This document shows positions 33,646 to 45,200 of a stretch of 64,000 bases of DNA, in pieces. Location of the stretch: positions 2,914,001 through 2,978,000 of the forward strand of contig NZ_JBANDL010000002.1 of the NCBI RefSeq assembly GCF_037027445.1, given 5' to 3'. Origin of the DNA: Lysobacter firmicutimachus. GTDB lineage: Bacteria; Pseudomonadota; Gammaproteobacteria; Xanthomonadales; Xanthomonadaceae. Positions within the stretch are counted from its first letter, which is position 1. Every line of letters begins with the position of its first letter. The position numbers were made by a program, and so were the translations under genes. A model generated the notes under the pieces. It ran no database searches, was not told the origin of the DNA, and worked only from the letters and a program-made list of their open reading frames with translations.

Positions 33646-34534
33646 TGTCGACAAACACCTGCGCCACCCAATCCACGAACACCCGCACTCGCGGCGACAG
33701 TTGCCGGTGCTGCGGATACAGCACCGACACCGGCACGCCCGGGCTGGCGTAGTCGGCCAGCACTTCCACCAGGCGCCCATCCGCGAGTTGCGCCTCCACC
33801 CCGTGGCGCGGCAGCTGGATCAGGCCGCAGCCGCGCACCGCCGCGGCGACATAACAGGCCGCATCGCTGACGCTGATCCAGCTGTCCAACGAATACTCGC
33901 GCAGTTCGCCGTCCACGGTCAGCTCGAACGGATAACGCAGGTCGCGGTTGCTGGCGAAGAACCCCACCGCCTGATGCGCCCACAGTTCTTCGGGATGGCG
34001 CGGCGTGCCGAAACGCTGCAGGTATTCCGGACTGGCGCAGACCACTTCCGGCATCACCGCCAGCCGCTTCGCCACCAGGCTGGAATCGCGCGGATGCCCC
34101 GAGCGCACCACGCAGTCGATGCCTTCGCGCACCAGATCGACCAGCCGGTCGCCGCTGCTGATCGCCAGATCGACCTGCGGATAGCGCGCGCGGAACTCGT
34201 CGATGCGCGGCAGGATGATCCCGGTCGCGTGGGTGCCGTGCAGATCCAGCCGCAACACCCCGCGCGGGTTCCGCGCCGCCGCGGTCAGCGCCGACTCGGC
34301 ATCGTCGAGCTCGGTCAGCACGTGCACGCAACGTTCGTAATAGGCCTGTCCGTCCAGGGTCGGACGCACCTGACGGGTGGTGCGCTCGAGCAAGCGCACG
34401 CCCAGGCGCGCCTCGAGCTGCTTGATCGCGTGGGTGGCGGTGGCCTTGGGCAGGTCGAGCACGGCCGCGGCACGGGTGAAGCTGCCGAGTTCGACGATGC
34501 GCACGAACAAACGCAGGGCATCGAAACGGTCCAT
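33602..34534 (-). CDS. LysR-family transcription regulator
   Basis: The protein is 310 residues. The N-terminal winged helix-turn-helix is clear (LRLFVRIVELGSFTRAAAVL, then ATATHAIKQLEARLGVRLL). The substrate-binding half carries RLDLHGTHATGIILPR, a VAKRLAVMPEVVCASPEYL region and CGLIQLPRHGV. The last ~13 residues (FGIGDSGLGIGVR) are encoded by the intergenic GGGATTG repeat, so the C-terminus has been extended by the repeat. It is divergent from an SDR gene, the usual sign that it controls that gene. Confidence 0.92.
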   Translation of the reverse strand: MDRFDALRLFVRIVELGSFTRAAAVLDLPKATATHAIKQLEARLGVRLLERTTRQVRPTLDGQAYYERCVHVLTELDDAESALTAAARNPRGVLRLDLHGTHATGIILPRIDEFRARYPQVDLAISSGDRLVDLVREGIDCVVRSGHPRDSSLVAKRLAVMPEVVCASPEYLQRFGTPRHPEELWAHQAVGFFASNRDLRYPFELTVDGELREYSLDSWISVSDAACYVAAAVRGCGLIQLPRHGVEAQLADGRLVEVLADYASPGVPVSVLYPQHRQLSPRVRVFVDWVAQVFVDKFGIGDSGLGIGVR

Positions 34535-34676
34535 GGCGGCCTCCGGCCTCGGATTATTGGCGAATATTGAATTGTATTGCCGGAATAGGCCGATTTATCC
34601 ATAAAGCCGCAATACGCAGACTGCTCCCACCACGATGCCGGGCCCTCCCGCCCGGCCGCCTACCGGAGCCACTGCC
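34535..34676. promoter_or_regulatory. LysR-SDR divergent promoter region
   Basis: 142 AT-richer bases. A possible sigma-70 promoter for the SDR gene is TTGCCG (34577-34582), 17-base spacer, CATAAA (34600-34605). It overlaps a palindrome ATTGCCGGAAT (34576-34586), which could be the LysR regulator site. Confidence 0.45.
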
Positions 34677-35426
34677 ATGCCCCTTTCGCCCTCCCCGACC
34701 CGCGTCGCCCTCGTCACCGGCGCCTCGCGCGGCCTGGGCCGCGCCATCGCCCTGCGCCTGGCCGCCGACGGCCACGCCGTGGTCGTCAATTACGCGGGCA
34801 ACGCCGCCGCGGCCGACGCCGTGGTCGCGCAGATCCGCGCCGACGGCGGCCAGGCCGTCGCGGTCCAGGGCGATGTCGGCGATGCCGACGACATGCCGCG
34901 TGTGTTCGATTTCGCCGAACGCAGCTACGGCCGCCTCGATGCGGTGGTCAACAGCGCCGGCGTGATGCCCTATCAGCCGATCGCCGGCGGCGACCTGGCC
35001 GAGTTCGACCGTGTGATCGCGACCAATCTGCGCGGCAGCTACCTGGTGCTGGGCCAGGCCGCGCAGCGCCTGGGCGAAGGCGGCCGCATCGTCGCGCTGT
35101 CGACCAGCGTGATCGGCAAGGCCTTCCCGACCTACGGCCCCTACATCGCCTCCAAGGCCGGCGTCGAAGGCCTGGTGCACGTGCTCGCCAACGAACTGCG
35201 CGGACGCGGCATTACCGTCAATGCCGTAGCCCCGGGCCCGGTCGCCACCGAGTTGTTCCTCAACGGCAAGAGCGAGGAGCAGATCGCCCATTTCCGCGGA
35301 CTGGCGCCGCTGGAACGTCTCGGCACGCCGGAAGAGATCGCCGCCGCGGTGTCCTTCCTGGTCGGGCCCGACGGCGGCTGGGTCAACTCGCAAGTGCTGC
35401 GGGTCAACGGCGGCTACGTGTTCTGA
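34677..35426 (+). CDS. SDR-family oxidoreductase
   Basis: The protein is 249 residues, chosen to start at 34677 where GGAG lies 9 bases upstream. Classic SDR motifs: VALVTGASRGLGRAIA (TGxxxGxG cofactor loop), VNSAG, the catalytic Ser in ALSTSVIG, and YIASKAG (Tyr-x3-Lys). It ends with the usual SSFLVGPDGGWVNSQV-type block (VSFLVGPDGGW). It uses NAD(P)(H) to oxidise or reduce an alcohol/ketone, substrate unknown. It is divergent from the LysR gene. Confidence 0.93.
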   Translation: MPLSPSPTRVALVTGASRGLGRAIALRLAADGHAVVVNYAGNAAAADAVVAQIRADGGQAVAVQGDVGDADDMPRVFDFAERSYGRLDAVVNSAGVMPYQPIAGGDLAEFDRVIATNLRGSYLVLGQAAQRLGEGGRIVALSTSVIGKAFPTYGPYIASKAGVEGLVHVLANELRGRGITVNAVAPGPVATELFLNGKSEEQIAHFRGLAPLERLGTPEEIAAAVSFLVGPDGGWVNSQVLRVNGGYVF

Positions 35427-35516
35427 GCCGTTCTGCATGCAAGCCGGTGCTCCACTAACACACTGCCTCCGCCGGAACTTGTTCCTGCTTTGAACCCCCT
35501 CTCTCCTAGAAGGAGC

Positions 35517-36015
35517 CTAAGAAGCGAAAGGGGAGGCTTGGCCACCGGTAGAACTCGGCCGGACGGCGCGCAGCAAAGCTGCAGAAGCTCTCGCTGCCGT
35601 TGATGGAATCGTTGCCCTCGGCGAAGTGATCGCCTCTATGGTGGATGGGCCAGTGCTTTGCATAGCCCAGGTCGACCAGGCCGTCGTAGCTGGACAGGCG
35701 ATCGGAGAGGATCTTGCTCTCCAGGCGAACATGTCAACGAATCAAGGCCTGCAGCGTAGCGGCTTATAGTCGGGGACGCTCTACGCGTGGACCTGTTGGC
35801 CGTGCTCGAGCATCTCGAAGACGATGGTCTTCTTGCTCCGTACCAACTGCGTCCGCCACACAGATGCCAAGGTCCGAAGAAGGATTCGTCGAGCTCGACC
35901 TGGCCAGCAGACGGCGAATGCTACTCGCTTCGGAGAAGATGGCGCGACGCATGGCCCGCAAGATCGAGTTGACCGATCGCACGCTCAGCTTGGTCAGTTG
36001 GCGGTGCTGATACAG
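35517..36015 (-). pseudogene. Decayed IS1595-family (ISXO2-like) transposase
   Basis: On the minus strand three frames read in turn GQVELDESFFGPWHLCGGRS, then KKTIVFEMLEHGQQVHA with a stop, then AATLQALIR-stop-HVRLES and SSYDGLVDLGYAKHWPIHHR, ending NDSINGSESFCSFA. This is the order of an IS1595/ISXO2-like DDE transposase, with the first catalytic Asp in VELDESF and the conserved INGxESF end. Frameshifts and stops show it is dead. It marks the left border of the toxin island. The 90 bases before it and the rest of the gap to 36146 hold nothing further recognised. Confidence 0.75.
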
Positions 36016-36145
36016 TCAAATCCAGCGCTCAGCCGCGCACGAGGGTCTGAAATTGGACCTCACCAATCGGGAGGTGCAGCTGCACGACCTCCTTGTGCAT
36101 TCGGAGAATAGCTACATTGTGAGGCGGCTTTCCCTACTAGGCCCC

Positions 36146-36172
36146 AAAAAAACGCGGAGGTCTCCCTCCGCG
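36146..36172 (-). terminator. Terminator of the giant toxin operon
   Basis: CGCGGAGG / CCTCCGCG stem with a 4-base loop, followed on the minus strand by seven T residues. A second GC-rich hairpin (CGGCCGGG...CCCGGCCG) lies between it and the stop codon at 36223. Confidence 0.9.
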
Positions 36173-36222
36173 CCGCAAATTCAGGGGACGGCCGGGCCCT
36201 GAGACCCGGCCGCTCCTTTGCG

Positions 36223-39200
36223 TTAAAGCAAAGCGATATTGTGGGTCAAAGGCGGTGCCAGCATTGCGCCTCGCATCTTCGTCGGCTGGCCTTGCGAAGT
36301 GCCTGGATCGACTCCGGATTGGGCATCGAAGCCCGCCATGGTTTCGATCAGCTTTTCGATCGACCAGCCGGCCGACGACGGCACCGCAGCATCTCGGTCG
36401 GCGCTGGCCGACGGACTGATCTCATCCGGTTGGCTCAGCTTACTTGGCGACGGCGATCCGCCCGAAGCCGGGGCGGGAGGCGAAACCAGATCGATCTGCC
36501 TCGTCGTGAACGTAACCTCGTCGATCCAGCGATCCCGGTCGTAGCTGCCTTCGATGCCGCGGATACGGTAGCTTTGATATGGAATGCCCTTGGTATCGAG
36601 CGCAACGGTCATGTCCGTCTTGTCGCCAGCCTTCTCGCCCTCCTTGGGCGTCCAGACCAGGTTCTGCGTCGAAACCTTCACCCATGCGTTGTCCGCGCTT
36701 AAAGCCTCGACCACGTAAACGCCATGACGTGTGGTGTCCAGCTGCTTATCGTCGGCCGGGTTGTAGGTGGTCTTCAGAGTCAAGGTAGACAGGGCGATCT
36801 TATGCTTCATATCGAAACGAACCGCCACGATCTCGCTGCTTAGCGGGTCTTCGGACGCCTGGCCGCTCGGCAGTCGATACGAGATGCTCTGCGCTGCCGA
36901 TTGCCCGCTCTGCTGGACTTTTACGCCGGAAATCCGGCGATCGCTGTCCTTGTTGCCAGAAGTACGGCGGACGCGATAGTTCTGATACGCGGCGCCCTTA
37001 GGGTCCAATTGAACGGTCATATCGACCTTGTCGCCTTTCTTCTCGCCGGGCACAGGCGTCCAAAGCAAACTCTCCTTCGACACCTCCACCCAACTGCCGT
37101 CCGTTCGCAGCGCCTCAACGATATACACACCGCTGCGAGCGATATCCGGGGGACTACCATCGACCCGATCATACTCCGTCTGCAGAGTCAACGAAGTAAG
37201 CAGGACTTTTCCTTGCATATCGAAATGGACGATTTCACTGGCGATCGAGTCCGTCTGTTCCAAAGACAGATCCTTGATCCGGACCTCTTCCTTGACCTCG
37301 CCGTTCTCGACCTTTTTTATCACTTCCGTCGAATTGGCTGCACGCCACGAGAACGCCTCGCCGCTATGGGCACTGCCGTCGACCAGATTCTCGTCGGTAC
37401 TACGGCCGAAACCAGTCTCGGTCGCGGCACTCAGCTTCACGCCCTTATCGACGAATCCGGCTTTCCACAGCCAAATCACCGGATCGTCGTCGCCCAAGTA
37501 GCCGTTAGGAACGACACCGCCCACACTGAGCACTTCGCCTGGATGGATGAACTGCCACTGGCTAGTGTCCGGCATAGGGCCGGGCAGTGGAGTACCATTC
37601 GCACTCTTAAGCACCAAATTATTAAGGTCGGTGCCCATTTTGTAGACATTGCCATCCCGATCGATGCCCAAGATTTCCCGCGCGTAATAGGCATCGGTCT
37701 GCGCGGGCGTACCAGTCACCATAGGCAAGCTGGCCGACACTTTAATCAGCCCGTCGCGCCTGCCGCTTCCTTCGTACTGAAGGCGCTGCGCATTGGCATC
37801 GAGCAAGTCGTAGCCGTCCACACCGGCCTGGGCCAGGTGCTTGAGTTGGGCCGGATCGCTGACGCCGGCGTTCAACAACCCTTCCACGGCTTCGTAATCC
37901 AGAACCTGAGCGTCAACCATCTTCTTGGCCAAGAATTCTGCACGGCCGGCCAGAAATCCCTTATAAATCAGCACCAACTTCAGCAGCTTCTCATCGCCGG
38001 CCTTGTCTACCGAGCCCGGAACGAAACGGTGCATGACCGACATATCGCCGCCCGACCCGCGAACCAACCAGCTCTGCAAATCGCGCTTCTTCTCCTCATC
38101 CGAGGCATAGGTAGAACCGATCAAGACCGCCAGCTGCTGCATGTGAGCCGCAGTGGCGTTGCCGGCCACACCATGGAACAACCTCGGCCGGTCCCAGGCG
38201 GGAACTTCCAAGAAATCCAGCAGTGTCGTCAACAGCGCCTGATCGTTCGAGTTGAGGATCCCAACCGGCCCGGCATTGATCATCAGATACGGCTTGGTCT
38301 TTGCGTATAGAGCCAAGGCGAAGTCCGCCAATCGATTCTCGTCGGGCAGATCATTGTCGAGCAAGCTGTATGCCGCGATATCCTGCGCCGAAAGCCCATA
38401 CTTGTACGCATCCAAAATGAAGTCGGGCGCATACCCCATAGCCTCTAAGGCTTCGGCGAACTCCAGGCCGCCATCTACATGCAGCCAGCTCTGATGCTGC
38501 TTCGCATAAGCGATGATGAAGTCTTCCGACAACCGTCCCTCGGACGCCTTGAACGCAAGACAAGTGGTTCCGACGTCTGCCACCGAGGTCAATCCGGCGC
38601 TTACCGCTGCCGTGGCCTTTGCGGCGGAGAACCCGTTGACCCTGTAGTACAACTCGATGTTGCTGGGGTTCGCGCCCCAGGTATGGCCACTCGACCAGAA
38701 GATACTGTCGACCTGCGCATTGGCGACCGTACCTTCCTTCATCTTTCGAATAGGGTTGGCGTCGTGCTTCAGCGTGCTGCTCGCCAGGCGCGTCTGACCG
38801 AAGTTTAAGCGATTATCGCTGGAGAGATCCAAGCGAATATCGTTAGTTATCGTGCGCCCATTGGCGCCGTTCGCGACAACGGTCAGGGTGCTGCCGTTGA
38901 ACTGCAGCACGAACTCGCTGTCGCTCGGCCGCGCGACAGGAGCATTCCTTTGGTTGGAGATCCGTGCGGACTCGGAGTACAAGGTGTACTCGACACCATC
39001 CTTCCCTCCCTCGGTCACATAGGCCTTGTAGCAAAGGTAGCCATCGCTATCGATATACAGCTTGAAGCCGTTGCTCCCGCCGCCACCGGTCGCGAATAAG
39101 ACCCGCTCCCCGCTACCCGGCGGAGTTTTCAAATAAACAGCGAAGTCTCCACTCGGCAGTGCCTGGAAATCGGTCGCATTCGAACTGGGATCTTCCTGAT

Positions 39201-42200
39201 TGAGAACCGCGATCTCCTTGAGTTCCGCTTCGGTGTCGATGTCGCTGTGCATATAGGCGACCCACTTTTCGCGCGGCACCTTCAAACGCCCGAATAGGGC
39301 CTGAATTTCGCTCTTGAACGTCGCCGGAATCAGTGTTTGCGGAATACCAAACACGCCCGCAGGATTGCGGTAGTAGTCGCGCAAGTAGATGGTCGTCTTG
39401 TCCTTGATCAGCTTCAGATCGTAGCCTTGCACCTCCATCTGATAGCCCGCACCGTCGAACAGGACGCTCGTGCTTGATGGATCGAGCACCCTGAGCGCCA
39501 TCATCGAATTTCTGGGCACCTGGACCTCATGCACGCCGTCGCCCACCACCAAGACGCTCGAACCGACGTGCAGGAAAAAGCCGGCATCCGAATCCACCAA
39601 AGGCAATCTGAACGGGAGTGCCCCATCCATCCTGAGATCGAGATTCCGGGCCAGGGGATCGATGATGTAGTTCTTGATTACGATCGTCTTCTTGGTAGGA
39701 CTGCCCCCGCCGGTTTTCGGAACGTCCAGGAGAATCTCCAAGTCGTCGCCGGCCTGCCGGAATCCGCTCAGCCACTGGATCGGCGCCTTATTGAGATGCA
39801 AGGTATCAAGCTTTTTATCCGTAGATGCATTGTCGATCACCCAGCGGGTCGGACCATCGCTGGCGATATCGATCACATAGGTATCGGCCCCATCCATTCC
39901 CGCCAGTTCGGTCGCGCTTCCGGCCACCAACGTATTATCCAGATTGTTGCCGGCGTAGGACGAAGGAGCGATCGCCAAGACGCTGACAACGCTACCGCGC
40001 TTATCTTTGATGGTCGGCTTCGTCGCGTAGGAGAAGTAGTTCTTCACCCGTCGCTTCTTGGCCTTGGAATAGTCGCCCTGGTAGAGCAGCAGATCGTCGC
40101 CGACGCGCAACTGCGTAAAAGCCTCCGTACCCACGCCCTGCAGAACGATCTCGGCACCTTGGTTATTGCTATCCGAAACGATCTCCAACGGCCCGCCGAC
40201 CTTATCCAATTCGCGCTCGATCTCCTCCATCAAGGACCCATCGCCCATGGCCTTCAAGGGTCCGCTCGCATCCAGTTTCGCCGCCGGAAGCTCGACCATG
40301 ATGATCGTGGACTTCCCGGAATCCGCGTCTTCAGGACTTGCGACGCCTCCGCTTGCAGTCTGGGCCTTCGTGTCGGCCTTCGGAGGCACTAGCGCAACGC
40401 GAAGAACACCGCTATTGAGCGCTTCGGCATAGCCCGGGATCTTCAGCTCCAGTCTGGGCTTGCCAGGAACCGTGGCGATGATCAGCTCGTCGTTCTTCAC
40501 GCTGTAGGTCAAATCCTCCAGGTTCGCCTCCAACACGAACTGCATCGACATGCCGGTATGCACCTCGCCGATGAAGCTGCCGGCGCCCTTTTTCAGGGTA
40601 TAGGTATTGGCCGCAGTATCGTTGACCACCCGCCTCGGCGTCGCCGCCTGCGTTTCGGTGAACACGAAGCTCTTTCCCATCATCGCCAGGGACAGCCATT
40701 GGCTGTCGATCAGCCCCAGCGTAGTCATCGAGAAGCTGTTGCCGCGGGGATCCAAGAATTGAATGGCCTTGCTGGCGTCCAGCTTTCCGTTCGCGTCGTA
40801 TATCCCCTTGATGGTTAGTGTACGAGTCTCCGCGCGAGGCAGCTTGGACACGGTATGGCGACTATCGGCCACAGCCGTGGCCTCATAGGACAGCTCCACG
40901 TTGTTTCCGACCCGACGCACTCGGACATCGCGATGATGCGCCGGCAAATCGATCAGCAATGCCTGGGTATCCTTTTCCGGAACACCGAGCATGGTCACGG
41001 TCGCATCGACCCTCCCGTTCCACAGCACGACATCGTTGCTTGAGCTAAAGATTTGGTTGCCCTGATTCAACGAGTACGTATTGTTTCCGGCGCCGCCGGA
41101 CACTTTCACGTTCGCGCCAGACACGTCGAAGAACTCATCGCCGGCGCCGCCCTCGATGTCGGCCTTGCCCGCGTCGCTGATGATGTAGGATTCGATGCCT
41201 CCGACCTTGACATTCTGCTGAACCGCCCTGGTCACATCGGGGGCCGCGGCGTCCAGGTTCCCATTCTTGGTTACCTGGTCGAGCAGAATCGCCTGCCCGC
41301 TATAGGTCAATCGAGTCTGGCTGTTTACCAGCTTCAGCGCGACATCGGTCCCGGCGGCATCCAACAACACCGTGTCGTTACCGTCCCGGCCGTCGATTTC
41401 CTCGATTTCGGTGAGGGCATCGAGATTGAAGGCATCGGTCTTCGCTCCACCCTTGGCGCTCTTCAGCGCCGCCCCGCTCATATTGAACAGGTTGTTCTCG
41501 TCTGCGACGCCTTGTGCGGCATAGTTCTTATCGGTGGTACCGAGCTCGGCCCATACGCCGCCGCCCTTGGAGAGTCGATCGGATTCCCTCGTCTCCATCG
41601 CGCCATAGTCCGGGCGATCCTGCAGTACGTGACTAAATACGCTCGGATCGGGCTTATCCCCCCACGGCATATCCGTTTGCCCGCCCGGAGTGCTACGCGT
41701 GCGGAACGTACCATGGTAGACCTTATGCTCGCGGTCCCGGTAGTTCATCGTCTTGTAGCCGTCCTTCGAGAACAGGTCGGACAGATAGGTCTTGGTCTTT
41801 TCCCATTCGCTATTGAGGCTCGCCTCGACCTTGTCGGCGTCCGTTTGAGCGTCCTTCTCGGCCTTCGCGCGCTTCATGCCGAGAGTCTCGACCCCGACCC
41901 AGGCAGCGAAGAAGGCTTCCACTTTGGCACCGGTATCGGCGAAGTATTCGTCGTACTCCGCCACCGCCATAGCACCTTGGACGATACCACTGATGATGAA
42001 GCCGGCCACGGCGACGGCAACGCCGATCGGCCCGGCCGAGGCGGCAATCGTTCCAAGAACCGAACTGGCCGCAATGAAGCCCAGCGACGAAGCGATCGCC
42101 ACGCCGGTCAAGGCGGCGCTCACGGCCGTGGTCACGGTGGTGATGACCGTATTGGCCACCAGCGATTTGTACTCAAAGCTATTCTTGTCTCCGTTGTCCG

Positions 42201-45200
42201 ACCAGAACGACTTCCATTGCATGCCGATGGAGGTAAAAGTCACCGGCGCCAACGCTAGGTCGAGCACGCCGGCGTCGATCACGCTGGCGATCTTGCCCAA
42301 CGTTCCGGCGGCCTTCCCCACCACCTTGCCCAACTGATTCAGCGCCTTCGCTATCCCGCTACTGAGCGGGGACATCGCGATGCCGCCGACCAACTCGGTC
42401 AGGGTGAAGCCCTTGTCGGTGTTGCTCATCTGATCCCAACTGCGGACCAACTGCTGTACGGAGTTCAAGACCTCGTACACGTCGAGCGCAGAGCCGACGC
42501 TGTCGCTCCAGCCGCCCTGGTCCACATCTACCGGCTTGTTTCGTTCGCCATCGACCGAATCTATAAATCGCTTCGCATTCTGGTCGCCGCGCGAGTTGAT
42601 CTCTTCACGTGTTTCCGCGTACACGTCTGGCGGCAGCTTCAGCATCGCCATGGAGACACGAATGCGGTCCATCGCGCTGGCGTTCTTGATAAACCCGTTG
42701 AAATTGACGATGTTGAGATCAAACTTCCCCGAAACGTCTTGCGTTGCCACGCCGGAGCGGAGCAAGAAGCGCTTGGCGTCGCCTTCGTCCCACTGGGCAA
42801 GTTGAAGCGTGCTACTGGCGTTGTCGTCGTTGCGTAGTCGCTTGCGGACGGTATCCAAGGCCATTCGCTGCAGGATCTCGACGCTGGACAAGTCGGGACG
42901 CTCGGCTTGAAGCTTGTTGTACTTGACCAAGTCGAAGCCGGATGCTTCGCTGGCGGTGTTGTACAGCTTCTGCACCAGCTCCCGCTGCGCCGCATCCAGG
43001 CCTTCTGCCAGAGACAGCCAATTCGCTCGAACGGACGCCTGCTCGCCGAACAGTTCCTTGGCCTTCTTTGCGACTTCGACCTCCAATGCAGCAGCCGGCT
43101 TGTCTCTAAGCACCACGAGCATATCGTCGGCGCGCGCATCGGTCAGCGGTGCGCTGCGCAAGAGGCTGTCGATAGTGGCGCCGTTGGCGCTCAACTGCTT
43201 CTTCACGACCGCCGCCAACTTCTCCAAGTCCGCCTGCGACGGTACCTCGGCCATCATTCGAGCCAGCCCGACCGGGTCGAAGGCGATCTTCTTTCCGGTG
43301 ATCGACGCGCCCAGCGCCGTCGCCAAGGCCGGGGTCAGCGGACTGCCGTCGATCGTCGCCCCGAGGTCGAACAACAAGGCCAGCGAAACGTCGACCCCGT
43401 CGACCTTGATCGTGCCCTTTGCCGCGAGTTCTTTGCGCATCGTGTCTCGAACCGCGGGGTCTGCACCGACGCTGTCCAGCGCGCCGACACCGAGGCCGAT
43501 CTGGCCCTGGCCCTTGGAGCCCAAATGGACCAGGGCGGTTCGTTCGATGGTGGCCAGCAACCTGTCGTAGTCGGCTTCCTTCTTCAGCGTATCAGTCAAC
43601 CCCTTTTCGTTCAGGCCGGTTCCTGCTGCATCCGGGAAGAACCGGATCAATGCCTTCCGCTCTTCAGCGCTTAGATCCGACAGCGGTCGGCTCGAGCCGC
43701 GGATGTTCTTGATGAGTTCGGCGACGTTGATTCGATCCGGGCCGAGCAGAAGAATTGGCTTGGGGGCGGCACGGTTCTGGACGACATTACCTTCCCAGCG
43801 CCATTGATACACCACTTTGTTGTCGTCCATGGCCGATGCAATCTGTCCGCCCGGCGCCCCCGGTTGCTTTCGGCCATTGCGGTCGATCGCCAGATCCGAG
43901 GTATGGATCGACACTTCGACCGAGGGTTCCTTAAGCGCGCTGACGAACCGGTAGCCGAAGCCTTCCTGGGCAGTGTTGCTTTCCAGGGAACAACCAACCA
44001 GGCTGATTCTCGCAGGCAAGCCTATTACCCCGCGATCTGCCGACAGCTTGCGCTGGAAGTCGGCCAGATGTTCAGCCAGTCCTTGGGCACTCATTCCCCC
44101 CATGGTCCGCGCATCATCCGCGCCACGGCCGTGGCCCACCACCTGCCATCGCATCGGAGAATCCGTCTTAAGCAGGTCAACGTCGCCGGTGACCACTTGG
44201 AACTGTCCGTTAGCGCCGAGCTGCAGGATCCGATAGTCGCCGTTTGCGGCAAGCTGGACGATAACGCTGTTGTCCGGGTGCTTCGCCGCCAGACGAGCGG
44301 CCGCTTCGGCCGCGTCCGGATCGTTCTCCAGCTGAACGATGATTTGGCGCTCGTAGCGGGTGTCGCTGTCTCTGAAGCCCCTCTGTGCACCTGGAATGGA
44401 CCAGGTCCCCGTAACGCCTGGCACCTGGGACGGCCTACTGCCGGACCGCGGGAAGCTGGTATCGAACACCGACAGATCGGGAGACCGCTCATACACCGGC
44501 GGCACGAAGACTTGCGCGCCGGCGGCCCCCTCATTGACGACCGGCAGGAGCTCGGCCATGACGCCGGTATAGAGCTCATGAGTCAACATCGCGCCGCCGC
44601 TCGCCTTCGTCTTTAGGTCGTCGAACAGCTGCAGCAGTGCCGGCCCCTTGCTGTCCGCTGCCTTGGGTTCGAAGCGCGCTGCGACATAGATCGCCTCGAA
44701 GAACGAGTGGTAGCCATTGCGGATCATCAACGCAGCATTAGCCAATTCGAACTTCCAGTACTGCTGCACCGACAAGGTTTCGCCCAGCGTTGAGCTCAAA
44801 TACTGAGTGACGTCGCGGGTAGTACCGGAAATGCCACCCGTGAACGGCACATCGAGTGCGTTCATATACTTGCTAGCGTCTGAGTTCTCGTCCGGCACAT
44901 ACAGATTGCGGCTGCGCAGCTTGTCGTTCGGAAAAAGAAAACTATCGAAAGCCGTCGCGTCATCGACGGCATTCAGCAGCGAATAGAGATCCTTCGATAG
45001 CGTCCGATTATTGATGGCAACCACGGACGGATCATCGTTGAAACCGAACTTATGGTTGTTGGGCGGAGCCGTCTTGGTGACGCCCAAGGCGGTCTTTAGA
45101 TTGTCGTTCAAACCGTCCAGATGATGGGTCAACGGCCGTAGAACATGGAAGAACAGCTGGGTACGCAAGGAGTCTATCCCCGTCCCGCCGAATTCGACCT

